Assembly (NCBI GenBank): GCA_963576475.1
Contig: OY754975.1
Span: forward strand, 18,299,381 to 18,363,380
Length of the DNA stretch: 64,000 nt
Direction: 5' to 3'
Origin: Molanna angustata
Lineage: Eukaryota; Arthropoda; Insecta; Trichoptera; Molannidae
Part shown: one piece after another, positions 10,883 through 22,149 of the stretch
Numbering within the stretch: the first letter of the stretch is position 1
Layout: each line of letters opens with the position of its first letter
The notes under the pieces: model-generated
What the model was told of the DNA's origin: nothing
What the model saw: only the letters and a program-made list of their open reading frames with translations
Databases searched by the model: none
Translations under genes and position numbers: made by a program

Positions 10883-11643
10883 TTTCACCAAGGTTCCTAA
10901 GCGCTAAAATCAGTTTTTTGATGCACTTAGCGTAAAATTTCGTTTCACCAAACAATCTTACTACCATTAAGTGACGCCGGCGACTCAACTCTTAAGTGAC
11001 GGTCTATTGTGGATTAAGTCATTCATCAACGTATTTTGTAACTAAAATGATTACATTTTAGCACTTATTGTTAGTTGTTTTGTGTCATAAGTGTTATATT
11101 TTATGTTATATTTGATTTGTCTATATTATCCAGATATAAAATTGATTTTTATTTAAAACAGCATAACTGATGTCAACGAAAACAATAATGGCGATATGCA
11201 CAATAACACAGGTAGCTGGGGTAGAATGGGTAGAATAGCAGGTATGCGATATGTTTGTAAACATGGTATCAGGTATACAGCGCTCGCGGCCATTCACGAC
11301 ACTAATGCGAATATACCTACTGATGAGATCAAAGTATTACTTTTTTTTATACAATTTCAAAAATATGTAAAAATTGTGAAATACACACTGAATAATATTT
11401 GATTGTTATTAAAATAAAGGAAACAAGATTAATTATGTGTTCTTGATTTTTAAATATTTCTATATAATTTAACTTGAGTTCGTATTCCTTTACACCGGAA
11501 ATTTAAGGAGAGTTGAGCCTAGGGCTCAATTAAGAATGTTGGTTTTTAGTTGGTGAAATGCAAATTCACTGAGTTATGCACTCAAGGATTTGAGCTCCGA
11601 GCAGGTAGTTAGTTGATGATCCATTTGATATTCCTTGGTGAAC
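10883..11643. mobile_element. MITE-like element with TTCACCAAGG ends
   Basis: TTCACCAAGG at 10884 and CCTTGGTGAA at 11633-11642 form inverted ends. Subterminal GTTTCACCAAAC (~10950) and GTTGGTGAAATGC (~11550) repeat the inverted theme. A related end, with GGTGAAACGAAAATTCACG, is at 50825-50980. The interior has a 68-codon open stretch (11196-11402) without motifs, so it is treated as non-autonomous. Confidence 0.6.
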
Positions 11644-11757
11644 ACGGCCATAAGATAAGGAACGAGTACCTACTGATAAATATATTTTTGAGATTGAGAC
11701 AAGATAAACATCCATTTATTGTTGATATCTCATTTTAACGGGACGATCGTTTCACCA

Positions 11758-11942
11758 GGGGGGGCAAGTCTAGTCAATCGTCGAAATCAAAACCCTCCAT
11801 ATTTACCCATATCATGGATATAATTATCATATAGAGTTCTATAACATCTTAAGAAATTATAGAACTCCATACAATAATTATATCCATGATATGGGTAAAC
11901 ATGGAGGGTTTTGATTTCGACGATTAACCAGACTTGCCCCCC
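11758..11942. mobile_element. Foldback family FB1, copy 2
   Basis: A 185-bp near-perfect palindrome runs from GGGGGGGCAAGTCTAGTC to GACTTGCCCCCC and shares the inner CCCATATCATGGATATAATT block with copy 1. A CAG direct repeat on both sides is possible but depends on where the G and C runs are cut. Confidence 0.9.
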
Positions 11943-12562
11943 AGGTAAAGGCATTATCAGCTGATCAAAAAATCATATTAATCATTACAATGTATAAGTA
12001 AATTTATGTATACCTGGTACAAAAATAATCTGTGGTTTGTAGATGAAAACTATTAAAACACTATGGATATCTATGTTCTAAACGCGATCAGCTTACTCAG
12101 CCTATCTGAGAACGGTATGTTGAGTAAAGAGCATTATACTATTTATATTTCAAGTACATTCCTAGTTCAAGTTTCCGGGACCGAGAATTTTAATGGATCA
12201 CAATCTATCATGGTACATAATATATAATATGTGTGTGTGTGTGTGTGTGTAGTGGTAGTTCCTACCTTTATCGATTCTATCTGATGTCACTTTTGGCAGA
12301 ACCAATTCCCGACAAATAACTTCGAAGTTTGTCCTTTGGGAACCTAAACCAGTTCAAATAGTTTTCCCACAGACTCTGTTGTCAACTTTGATTATATTAG
12401 TTTATGATCTTCCATGATTTGCTCTACATACTTGACAAAGACATATTGTTTTCTTTATAAAGTCCATTTTAATAAATAAATCACATATCTAAGCATATAA
12501 AAATAAGGCGAGTTCGGCGGTTTGTGTAGAATAGTATATGATATGTGTTACTCTCTTTTCTT
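11943..12562. other. Unassigned stretch with (TG)n
   Basis: No gene seen. A (TG) microsatellite of about ten units lies at 12230-12250. Confidence 0.6.
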
Positions 12563-12589
12563 CATGCCAGTTTTGACAAAACTGGCATG
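12563..12589. repeat. 27-bp perfect palindrome
   Basis: CATGCCAGTTTTG and its exact reverse complement CAAAACTGGCATG flank a single A. A second short inverted repeat, CCCATCC...GGATGGG, follows at ~12623-12643, just before the SINE head. Confidence 0.9.
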
Positions 12590-12643
12590 AACTTCGGATC
12601 ACACATCCTATGGAAGTGTCCCCATCCAATTATGGATGGGTGG

Positions 12644-12812
12644 ATGGCAGAGCGGTTAGCGCGCTGGGTTAGTAATCCAGTGGTCGCGAGTTCGAATCCT
12701 GCCTCGACCGATCTCGTTCACCTATAGGACAAGCATTTATGCTTAGTTTAGGGAACGTAGGAAGATGTATATGTACTTGTTTAACAAGGACATATTCATT
12801 TAAAAAAAAAAA
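12644..12812 (+). mobile_element. tRNA-derived SINE, family A copy 1
   Basis: The head GGCAGAGCGGTTAGCGCGCT and the following CTGGGTTAGTAATCCAG fold as a tRNA D arm and anticodon arm with loop TTAGTAA (anticodon AGT, Thr). The B box is GAGTTCGAATCCT. A tRNA-unrelated body with ACAAGCATTTATGCTTA and TGTTTAACAAGGACATATTC leads to a poly(A) tail at ~12800. Transcription by RNA polymerase III from the internal A and B boxes is expected of such elements. Confidence 0.9.
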
Positions 12813-13117
12813 AAAAAAATTATGTCCTCTTAGGGATAGGAGCTTCTCGTTGCTATTCAAAGGTCCCATTGGACATGCAGATTTAGTAACCTAGAAGAAC
12901 AGGTACACAGCTTTCAAACAATTCTCTCCTAGATACTGATTCGTTCGATTCCAGTGATCTTGGTAAAATCCTTGATGCCCCATATAATGCATCTGAAGTC
13001 GTTGACCGTCCCCAAGTATGAATCTCGATTGTTCTTATGCACTATTGCATTTATCCGAGATTGCTAGTTTAGAGGGCTCCATGAGCTACTCTTTGTGAGA
13101 TTCATTACTTTTAAGTT

Positions 13118-13800
13118 GATCATTCTACATACATACATACCATCACGCCATATCCCTTACGGGGTAAGCAGAGAGAACCAAGCGCCATACTTCTCTATTT
13201 TTGCACACATACTTAGCTTCCGTTACATCCATGCATCGTCTCATACATGCTCGTCGATTTTGCAAGCTTCTTATATTTCCTTCTTTCAAAATATCATTCA
13301 CATGGTCATGTCATCTTTTATACCCATGCCACCCATGTATATTTTTTAATCAGTCGTTCATCATTCATTCTTTCAATATGACCAAGCCACCTCAAGGAAT
13401 TCACTTTCATTTTACTTATAGTATGCTTATTTATCTTGCATAATCATACATATATCATTCTATTTCATATGTACTATTTTTAGTGATATCATTTGCACAG
13501 CATTTATTCTGCTTTCATGCGTCTTTTCCCACGTCCATGTTTCACTGGCGTAAATCAAAGTAGGCAATACAATTGCATTTTGTACGGCAATTTTGGCTTC
13601 CTTTGAGATGCTTGGATCGGACATTACTGGTCTGAGTGCTCCGTTTATTCTATTACCTGTCATAACTCTTCTTTCAATATCTTTATCAGTTCTTCCATTC
13701 CATTCAAACATACTCCCCAAATATAAATATTCCTCTACTTATTCAAGCCATTCGCACTCTATTTTTATCATACATGCAGATATACTTTCAGTGTTTTCGA
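13118..13800 (-). mobile_element. RTE-like LINE 3' end
   Basis: The minus strand reads MGSMFEWNGRTDKDIERRV (from 13720), then NGALRPVMSDPSISKEAKIA, then a block with IYASETWTW. This is a strongly conserved C-terminal region of an insect RTE-type endonuclease/RT. Degraded coding continues to ~13200, and the 3' end reads GGTTCTCTCTGCTTACCCCG...GGCGTGATGG followed by (TATG)n at ~13125. The same 3' end occurs at 47420-47465. The start near 13800 is approximate. Confidence 0.85.
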
Positions 13801-14883
13801 ATACCGTATGCATGCGTAAAGAGAATAATTGATACATCCTTTGAGCGTTGAAATATTCAACGCATCATTGTAGCTTTCTACAAAGGGGCCGATAGCAGTC
13901 ACCCAGCAGAGCTGGTGATGGTGGCAGTAACAATTTTATTTATATTTTTAATGGAGAATTATGACCAAAACTCCATAGCATTTTTTTAAAATATGTTTCA
14001 GGTAAACAATACACTAAGTTTTAAGTTTCACTATTTTAATTTTTGACGCTGTCTAAGTATACAAATGTTGGTAGTTCTAATCAGTGTAGAAAATTAAGTT
14101 ACTAATATTTTAATTTATCGTCATGCTTTATTTTTTTTAATATTTGAAACTGTCACTTCTTGATAGAAATATAAAATTTCTCTATAATTACATAAAATAA
14201 CGATAAATAATATTATATTATAGTCTTTCGTTCTATAATATATATGTATTATCTTTACCATTATTTACAATCTGAAGATGCTCGTCATAGAGTGATACCG
14301 GTGTATAATTTTTATACAATAACCATAGCATAAAAAATAGTTTCACCAAAGACAAATGAGTACCTACTTAACTAAATACTTACGAAAATTGACCATTTAA
14401 ATGTTCAAAATCCCAAGCGACAATTCGAAATATCGAATTATGGGAGACAATTTACAATAAAATTGCGGGTTCTGTATTAAATGTTATAAATTGCAGATTC
14501 TATATATTAAAGGTGAATTATTGGCGAATATTTATGTACCTTCTCGTATATTATATTTATATTTATCATACATAAAGCAGCCGAACCATTTTTCCCAGGT
14601 GAGGAAGGTACACAAAGATTTATTACAGATCAATAACATTAAATTTTACTTACCTATGAAGGTGTTTTTGTAAAATATGTATCAGTATGGAGACCGATAA
14701 TAATTTATTTTCTGTTACACCTACAAACCATTTTCACATTTTACACTCGGGCAAGTATCATAATGTACATTGGTATCTAAGAATATTATTACACTGCATA
14801 AAATCGTATACATATTTGAAAAATGAGAATCAAGTTTTATTATAGAAAATTTTTTAAATAACAAAAAAAAAAAAAAATCAGAT
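13801..14883. other. Unassigned A+T-rich stretch
   Basis: No gene or repeat family recognised. The 60-codon open stretch at 14491-14673 has no motif. Confidence 0.55.
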
Positions 14884-15055
14884 TGATGGTGGCAGAGCGA
14901 TTAACACGCTGGGTTAGTAATCCAGTGGTCGTGAGTGCGAATCCTGCCTCGACCAATTTCGTTCATGTATAGCACAAGCATGTATACTTAATATAAGAAA
15001 TCTATGAGGATGTATATAGGTATGTATTTTAAACAAGGACATTTATATACCTTTT
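14884..15055 (+). mobile_element. tRNA-derived SINE, family A copy 2
   Basis: Same structure as the copy at 12644, with GGCAGAGCGATTAACACGCT and CTGGGTTAGTAATCCAG. The B box is altered to GAGTGCGAATCCT. The body with ACAAGCATGTATACTTA and AACAAGGACATTTATATAC follows. More mutated than copies 1 and 3. Confidence 0.85.
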
Positions 15056-15299
15056 TTTATTTTAAACTAGGTATATATTATGTATCTAAACATCAAAGGT
15101 TTTTTTGAGAATGTTGACAATCTCTGAATATTATTTTATGAAATCTTCTTTCTTGATGCACATAATGATTAATAAGTCATATTTTGAAAAAGTTTAAAGG
15201 TACATTTGTTTTACCATTTTCAGCTCCTTGGGGTGAGGTATTTACGAAGTCAACATTGACATTATAAAAAGATCAATATTATACATAGTTTTTAACACT

Positions 15300-16066
15300 A
15301 AATATTCATAATGAGGAAATTGTTGAAGTTGATGACATGAAATACTTGGGAGTGTTGATTGACAATAGATTAAGATTTGACAAGCATAAATTAGGTATTA
15401 CGAAGAAAATTGCGTAGAAGGTTGGTTTTCTGAGCAAAATAAGATACAAACTAGATTTGAAGACAGCTAAATTAGTTTACAATAGTATTGTTGCTCCTCA
15501 TATTAACTACTGCTCAAGTGTAGGTACTATTTATGAGCAATACAATTGAGAATAAAAAGTTACAAACTATACAAAATAGAGCAATGAGGACAATTTTAAA
15601 ATGCAGCAGATTTACCCGAATCAAATATATGCTTGAGAAGTTGAATTTGTTGTCAATAAAACAGCAAATAATTTTAAATGAATTAATTTTCATATATAAA
15701 TTTAAAAATGGACTATCACCGCGATATTTACTAAAAAATGTTTTATATAATTTCGAAGTTCACACCTAACCGACGAGAAGTCGGCGGGACTTTAGACTGC
15801 CTCAGACTAACCTGGCAGGTACACAAAATAATGTGTATTACAAAGGTTTTCAAGTGTTTAATGATTTGCCAGAATGTGTGAAGGAAGCATCTGGTCTTGC
15901 CGGCTTTCGTCGCCTAAGTGTTGAATACATTAAGGAAAAGTTCTTTTAAGTTATTGTGTGTTTCCTATGTATTTTTGTGTAAATTTGAATATTTTCTTGT
16001 TTTATTGTTGTTTTTATATATTTCATACTGTGAAAACTTTTAATTTTTTCAACTTGTAAATATGTT
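15300..16066 (+). mobile_element. LINE X, C-terminal half and 3' UTR
   Basis: The frame from ~15320 reads VDDMKYLGVLIDNRLRF and then VAPHINYCSSVGT. Another frame (15533-15769) gives LQTIQNRAMRTILKCSRFTR and later NGLSPRYLL. A third gives YYKGFQVFNDLP (~15837) through RLSVEYIKEKFF and a stop at 15950. This is the post-RT half of a CR1/Jockey-like ORF2 with stops (TAG at 15416) and two frameshifts. Its 3' UTR runs to AACTTGTAAATATGTT at ~16066, where another LINE is inserted; it resumes at 16530. Confidence 0.8.
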
Positions 16067-16529
16067 GCGGAACTAGACATACACATTTATTCCACCTTCC
16101 GATTCACCGCACCAATTACGCACAAAACATGACAATTCATAGAATGTGCGATACATACAATAACAGATTTCAAGAGTTTGACATATTCCACCTCAGCTCC
16201 ACAACATTCAAATACTCTATACAAAAGAAGATCAATAACCACTTATTATAGGAAACCTTGACGGCATTTATTATCTTTTTTCTTTTTTCTTTTTTCCTTT
16301 TAGTTCAATATTATGTTTTAAATCATTGTTAACTTGAAATGTTGCTCTTACCTACATACCAACCTATGATCATATTTTATTTTTTTATTTTTTGCAAACT
16401 TGTATTATTTTATATTAATCATAACGAGAAAATGTAATAGGCCTTAATACTTGATGTTACTATTGTATTGTACTATGTCTTAACGCTGTTTTTTGTCCAA
16501 CTTTAACATAAATAAATAAATAAATGTTT
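16067..16529 (+). mobile_element. LINE end inserted in LINE X 3' UTR
   Basis: The frame reads RHTHLFHLPIHRTNYAQNMT, then IHRMCDTYNNRF and LSSTTFKYSIQKKI, then a stop at ~16250. This is a Jockey-like ORF2 C-terminus (RTRHT-LF-LP...TNYAQ...IHRMC-TYN) and is homologous to 63450-63545. A 3' UTR and the AATAAATAAATAAAT tail at ~16512-16526 follow. GTT on both sides may be the target duplication. Confidence 0.85.
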
Positions 16530-16600
16530 ATTGGTTATACTAGATGTAAGAAAATGCATTTATTTTTTACATCTAAATAAAATATACATACATAATTTCA
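16530..16600 (+). mobile_element. LINE X 3' end, resumed
   Basis: TTGGTTATACTAGATGTAAG, TGCATTTATTTTTTACATCT and AAATAAAATATAC match the reverse complement of 59690-59765. In that copy they follow directly after the CTTGTAAATATG sequence seen here at 16066, so this is the displaced end of LINE X. Confidence 0.8.
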
Positions 16601-17182
16601 CTACTGTTATTATAATTAATAACACTAATTCACTACAATATCTTGAGAAAAATGTTATTTTCTTGTCAAATCACGGCCTGCCTTTTTGATCTGCTGATCA
16701 TACCATACTAGTTATTCCCTTTCATTCTACAGAATTTCTCAGATCCTCTTTTTAAGTAGGTACAATCAGCAAGACTATGGAACACCGTAACTAATGAATG
16801 ATATTACAACGTCTCTATCGATTCAAATTTATAAAAAAAAGACTTAAGTTGTAATACCTGTCTAATAACTCATAATTGGCACTCTTTCCCCATCCTCTCT
16901 AACATCCCACAACCTCTATCTCTCCCCTTTCTTTGTTGCTGTGATTTGACATTAAATAATGTTACAATTTTATCTTTCTGTTTGATTATTGTTATAAATT
17001 TAATATATGTAGGTACCTACCACCACACTAATTATGGCTTTATATAAAAAATATATGATTTCTAAATTAACATATTTATTTCTGTGTAAAAAGTATAAAT
17101 AAAAGGGATAAGAATACGATAGGGTGGTATAAATTCGCAATTTGATGTCATGCAAACCGATAAATTTATAATCGTATTAATA
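16601..17182. other. Unassigned A+T-rich stretch
   Basis: No gene or repeat recognised, apart from a pyrimidine-rich patch near 16880-16940. Confidence 0.5.
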
Positions 17183-18206
17183 ACTAGTTGCATGTAACAC
17201 ATGAGATCCAACTGTCGATGGCGATAGTATGCATAATCAAAGAATACGTACCAAACTATAAACAACACGATTTAATAAATATTTGAAGATATTTTATTTT
17301 CTATATAATGTTTGTAGGTATGTTAGTCAGGATAGGATAGTATGGAGGTCAGTCTGTTTTACCTACACAGAATATGAAAACAGTATGATGGTATGTATGT
17401 ATGTTTGGAGATTTAAGTATCAAACTATTAAGTCTTCTTACATATTGTGTATAGGCGGCTACCATCATCACCACCAGAATTATCTTGGTGGTGATGCTAC
17501 CATACAAATTGTATGAAGTGATGTCATCACTAAATTCAATTATTATAAAAATTGTTAAAAAAAAATTGAGATGTGCTAATACAATGTTTATATTTTTTAT
17601 ATAAATTAAATTATCTATTTGGGGTGTTTCGGCTTTTTTCGATATTTTTAAAAAAAATGTAAATATAAGCAGTTAAACTCATAAATTTATCATAAATAAA
17701 ATATTTTTCTTAATAAAAACTGTTTGAGAAACCCTGGAATTAAAAAAAAAACAAATTTGAGGTTTTATATTTGTCTATCTTTATACCAATTTTCAGCGTT
17801 CTAGCTTTTATGGTTTCTGAAATATATATAAGAAAAATAAAGTAAAAATTTAAAAATTGATAACCCCTGACTGAAACAAAAATTCACAATTCTGAGTATA
17901 AAAGTTTTGTAGGCTGTTTATATATTCTGAAAATTTGGGCTCTGTTAATTGAGCGGATCAAAAGTTATAAGGGGGGGGGGACACACACACAGACACACAC
18001 ACACAAAACTCACATAAAATGTTCTACTCCGAATTCTGAGTAAATTCATGTATGTGAACATATATGCTGCGAGGCCTCTAGTTGGTGTTATTAGCATGCA
18101 AAAAGTCCACTACACCATACAAAATTTTCCTTCGTACACGCATCTTGGCTTAATAATGTCGATTCATTAAGAGAATTGAATTCTCATGAACGAATCGACA
18201 GTTGGA
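17183..18206 (-). mobile_element. Composite repeat D, ~1-kb long form
   Basis: It contains, in + order, the D core (17183-17570), a middle section (17571-17890) and an outer module (17891-18206). TCCAACTGTCGAT at 17207 and ATCGACAGTTGGA at 18194 are inverted; on the core side the conserved sequence runs a further ~24 bases out to AACTAGTTGCATG. Near the outer end (18154-18196) lies an imperfect ~42-bp palindrome centred on GAATTGAATTC. A (CA)n tract is at ~17980-18005. The middle section shares TTGGGGTGTTTCGGC-TTTTT with 30010-30060. No ORF. Confidence 0.8.
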
Positions 18207-18230
18207 ATACATTTTACCATGATGCTCGAT

Positions 18231-18392
18231 GGCAGAGCGGTTAGCGCGCTGGGCTAGTAATCCAGTGGTCGCGAGTTCGAATTCTGCCTCGACCGATTTC
18301 CTTCACCAATAGCACAAGCATTTATGTTTTATTTAGGGAATGTAGAAATATGTATATGTATTTGTTTAACAAGGACATATTCATTAAAAAAT
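18231..18392 (+). mobile_element. tRNA-derived SINE, family A copy 3
   Basis: GGCAGAGCGGTTAGCGCGCT, the AGT anticodon arm (here CTGGGCTAGTAATCCAG) and the B box GAGTTCGAATTCT are followed by the shared body ending in TGTTTAACAAGGACATATTC and an A-rich tail. It sits between the two inverted copies of composite repeat D. Confidence 0.9.
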
Positions 18393-19439
18393 AACATTTA
18401 AACAATTAATACTCCAGTTTATTTATTAAATCAGTTCCAAGTACTTTGTGTTGTATTTAAAACTTGGTGTATGATTGTTTGGAAGATTTTTTGTTAATTC
18501 AAGTCGTAATTTTGTGCAAAGAATATATATATTTAAATTGTATCCAATAAATATTTTTGTATCATTTGTAAAGAGCTAAGATGGCCGTTCGTTAAATATC
18601 ATGTGAAATATAAATTTATATAACAAGCATTATATTATTTCGAAAGATTTATAAATCGTTACAACAATATAAACACGTTAAAAGCAAAACAAAAACAATA
18701 AATTATTAGCAACGTCAAACATCGATAAATTATAAATTAATTTTATTGCCATGTTAAAAAAAAGTCGTAGATATATCATTTGACCGGAAAATGGTGTCAT
18801 TGTTATATTATGATTTATTTTGTTGGTATTTCATTTTATATTTTTTGGAAGCGATACTTTATTCAAAGGATATAAAAAAGAAATCGGGTTAATAAAGTTT
18901 AAATCGATTATACGTATTTTAATATATGTTGTAGAATGTAGCATGTATTTTAAAAATAATAAAAAAAAATAATAAGTGTCCGGATGCTCATTACGCCGTA
19001 CTCTTAAAAGTTACGTCATCAACAAAAATATATATTATTCTGTCATTATTTGTCTAAACATTGACCTTATAAACATTCTTTCATCTTGTGTACTTTTTTC
19101 GTAATATTTTTTTTAATAATACCTGTTTTCTCAGATTATTTATCCATAACTAAAAACTTATAAAGCTTAGAAATAATAATGTTTTTTTAAATGATAGGTA
19201 TTTTATATATCTAAATATTGATTAGATACGTTTTCACATAATGTTCTCACTTTTTTGTATAATCAAATAAACCATAGTATTTTATGTAACGCTCGATTCA
19301 AATGCATAAATTTTGGCGCACACGATTGTAATCTTTAAGGACGTTCATTCTCATACAATAGTTAACAAAGTTTTCATTTGACCTGCCTACATTGCCTTAC
19401 CCTGCCCCTTAATTAAGACGATGAATATTTTGATAACGA
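18393..19439. other. Unassigned A+T-rich stretch
   Basis: No gene or repeat family recognised. Very A+T-rich throughout. Confidence 0.55.
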
Positions 19440-19900
19440 GATACAAATCGTTTGAAAATAAGACTTTTTTACTATAGCCATCTATGAAATAACGAAGAAA
19501 TCTTTTTAGTAACGTTCATCCCCTTATTAAAATATATAGAACTTTCATAAATTGCATTGGAACTCAATACTTCTTACTTACTTACTTTTCGAATGGGTAG
19601 GCTCGTCTGCGTCCAAAAAAGGCTGCATCCATGAAGCTCGTTAGAACCTTAAATTCAAACCCCGCAGCCAAAAAAAGGCTGCGTCCATGAAGCTCGTTAG
19701 AACCTTAAATTCAAACCCCGCAGCCAGTCCAACGCCACTTGCTCAATCAAAAAGGGAACTCAATCAAAAGCCATAATTGGTGAACCAGCCGATGACAGGT
19801 CGTAAGCCATGTAGGTTCCTTGAGTTCCGGGTTCTTCTATAATATCTCAACTTCGTCTCTATTGAGATGTTAAAAAAGTTTGTCAATAAAAATAAGAAAA
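19440..19900 (-). repeat. Repeat F copy, rearranged
   Basis: On the minus strand, CTCAATAGAGACGAAGTTGA, GAACCCGGAACTCAAGGAAC and CTTACGACCTGTCATCGGCT match the copy at 27640-27780. The piece at 19468-19510 (AGCCATCTATGAAATAACGA) is from the other end of F but in + orientation, so the copy is rearranged. A 57-bp tandem duplication (19614-19730) lies inside. Confidence 0.65.
19614..19730. repeat. 57-bp tandem duplication
   Basis: Two units run from AAAAAAGGCTGCATCCATGA to CAAACCCCGCAGCC, starting at about 19614 and 19672. They differ by one A/G change and the length of the A run. Confidence 0.85.
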
Positions 19901-20067
19901 AGAGCTTTAATTTTGAAAGTGTAATTGTTGTGTAGTGTACTTGTATACCTACATACAATACTTATATGTAGTTCCTATGTATAACTATTATGCGCAGAAA
20001 TATTTGGGTATTCATGCCTGTGTCTGTGCTCAATTTAATAAAATAAAAATAAATTGCTTAAAAATTT

Positions 20068-20266
20068 GTCCAACTGTCGATTCGTTCATGAGAATTCAAT
20101 TCTCTGAATGAATCGACATTATTAAGCCAAGATGCGTGTACGAAGGAACATTTTGTATGGCGTAGTCGACTTTTTGCATGCTAATAACACCAACTAGAGG
20201 CCTCGCAGCATATATGTTCCCATACATGGATTTACTCAGAATTCGGATTAGAACATTTTATGTGAG

Positions 20267-20306
<40 letters not shown>

Positions 20307-20735
20307 GTCCGTCCCTTATAACTTTTGATCCGCTCAATTTACAGAGCCCAAATTTTCAGAATATATACAGTTTTTTTTTAACAATTTTTATAAAAATTGA
20401 ATTTAGTGACGACATTGCTTAATACAATTTGTATGGCAGTAGCCTACACACAATATCTAAGAAGACTTAATAGTTTGATACTAATCTCCAAACATACATA
20501 CATACCATCATGCTGTTTTCATATTCTGGGTAGGATCAAAGGACTGACCTCCATACTATCCTATCTTGACATACATACCTAGGTACATGTGTTGTATAGA
20601 AAACCAAATATCTTAAAATATTAAATAATTTGTATTTATGGGTTTATACTTTGGTACTTATTCTTCAACTATACGTACTATCGCTATCAACAGTTGGATC
20701 TCATGTGTTACATGCAACTAGTATCGATTTTTTTA
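20068..20735 (+). mobile_element. Composite repeat D, short form
   Basis: The inverted counterpart of 17183-18206. It has the outer module with the ~42-bp palindrome at 20078-20120, CTAGAGGCCTCGCAGCATAT and a long (GT)n tract (~20270-20302), and then joins directly to the D core at ~20372, lacking the ~320-bp middle section. It ends ATCAACAGTTGGATCTCATG plus TGTTACATGCAACTAGT. Confidence 0.8.
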
Positions 20736-21818
20736 TAATAGTCACAGAGGGTCTATCAACTATTTTGAATTATTGAAGCAAATATTTGAAATTTGACTAT
20801 TTTTTATTGGAATATACTTAGCGTTTGTGGGTTTTGGAATGTAGGTGTTTCATTTTAAAGTTGTTTAAAATTTATGTGGAAGTTTTCATGATAACTTTAC
20901 AGTGGGTCTATCGATTATAATGAGTTATTTGACCAAAATTATTATTAAAATATCGTCAAAATTAGTATTATTACAAATAATAATGTGATCGACCGTCGTA
21001 GCACAGTGGTAGTTCGTTTAACTTCTTTGTCGTCGACCATTTTCGAATTTTAAAAATTGTGTTTTACACATTCCGAATTTTTTTTTCCAATTTAATCGAA
21101 GATTTCCCAGATATTTTTCGAGATAAATCGGAAAAGTAAGTATATGTCGCCCAAATATACTTTGCTTTAATATATATCTTAACAGTACGAGAGTATTTTA
21201 AATGTAAATTGTAAAAAAACTTATAACAGTTTGATTCCACATTGAGTATGTTTAATTTGCCTTAGCGCTTTCACCAGTCACAGCTGGCATCCTCAGAGGC
21301 ACACTATATACCAACTTAAAACTTATACAAGTAATGGTCAAATGGGTATGAACAGGTAAGCAGGGGAGGGGGGAGAGAAAAACCCTATCAGACATATACA
21401 GATATTATTACATGTAAAACAACTAATAGGTAGAAAGTATGGGAAGCCCGTATTAATAATGGTTACAATATACATAAATACAATGTTTAGCAAGCAACTA
21501 ACAATACAATGATTATAATAAAGAAGATACATAATAATACGATTAAAATGGTTCTGTGAATCTATGATATACAAAGTAGAAATAAATTTTTTTTTTGAAC
21601 AATAAGTAGTTATGTATTTAGGTACATACACCCATAACTAATATGTATCAATACAAAAGGGAGGAAGATTAATAAATATATTTTTTTACAATATAATTAA
21701 TCAACTTTTTTACAATATAATGAATCTTAAATCTTTTTATAATTTTTTTTTACAATTTATAATTATGAACTTCCACTGTGTCAACGAAAAAACCTTCAAG
21801 TTTGCCGATATTTTCTTT
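20736..21818. other. Unassigned A+T-rich stretch
   Basis: No gene recognised. GTCGTAGCACAGTGGTAG near 20995 looks like the first part of a tRNA-like SINE head, but no B box follows. The 97-codon minus frame at 21338-21631 has no motif. Confidence 0.5.
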
Positions 21819-22149
21819 CTTATTGAATACAGATTTTAACAAGTCTGTCACCTGAGAGTGGTTACGTTTACCAGTGCGCATCCGCTTCACACGTGAAAAT
21901 CGCAGATTTTATTTGTACCTATAAATTCCGTCCGTTTGTGAAACATGTACTTCCTGTTACTGAAATGTGTAAAAAAAGAAGAATTTAAAAAAAGAAGAAT
22001 GGTATAAGAGCACAAAAAGGGACTTAGAAATATACAAATGATACTAAAATCTGCAATTTTCACATATTTTATATAAAGGGGATGCGCACCAGTAAACGTA
22101 ACCACGCCCAGGTACCAGACATACCTTTTTCATACCTATATTCAATAAG
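21819..22149. mobile_element. 331-bp terminal-inverted-repeat element (family T)
   Basis: Arms of ~110 bp begin CTTATTGAATACAG and end TATTCAATAAG, with inner GTGGTTACGTTTACCAGTGC (left) and GCACCAGTAAACGTAACCAC (right). The short centre has AAAAAAAGAAGAA runs. One arm and the centre of a second copy are found at 57893-58520. Non-autonomous; superfamily not assigned. Confidence 0.85.

Noticed and set aside
12644..12715. Possible tRNA-Thr gene
   Set aside because: The head resembles tRNA-Thr(AGT), but no acceptor stem closes and the SINE body with a poly(A) tail follows; four more copies exist in the window.
17540..18005. Exon of a host gene in repeat D
   Set aside because: No open frame of useful length, and the sequence recurs at 20068 and 30010 as repeat DNA.
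21338..21631. A 97-codon minus-strand hydrophobic frame
   Set aside because: Hydrophobic and Tyr-rich composition is expected from A+T-rich DNA read in this frame; no signal-peptide or transporter motif is visible.
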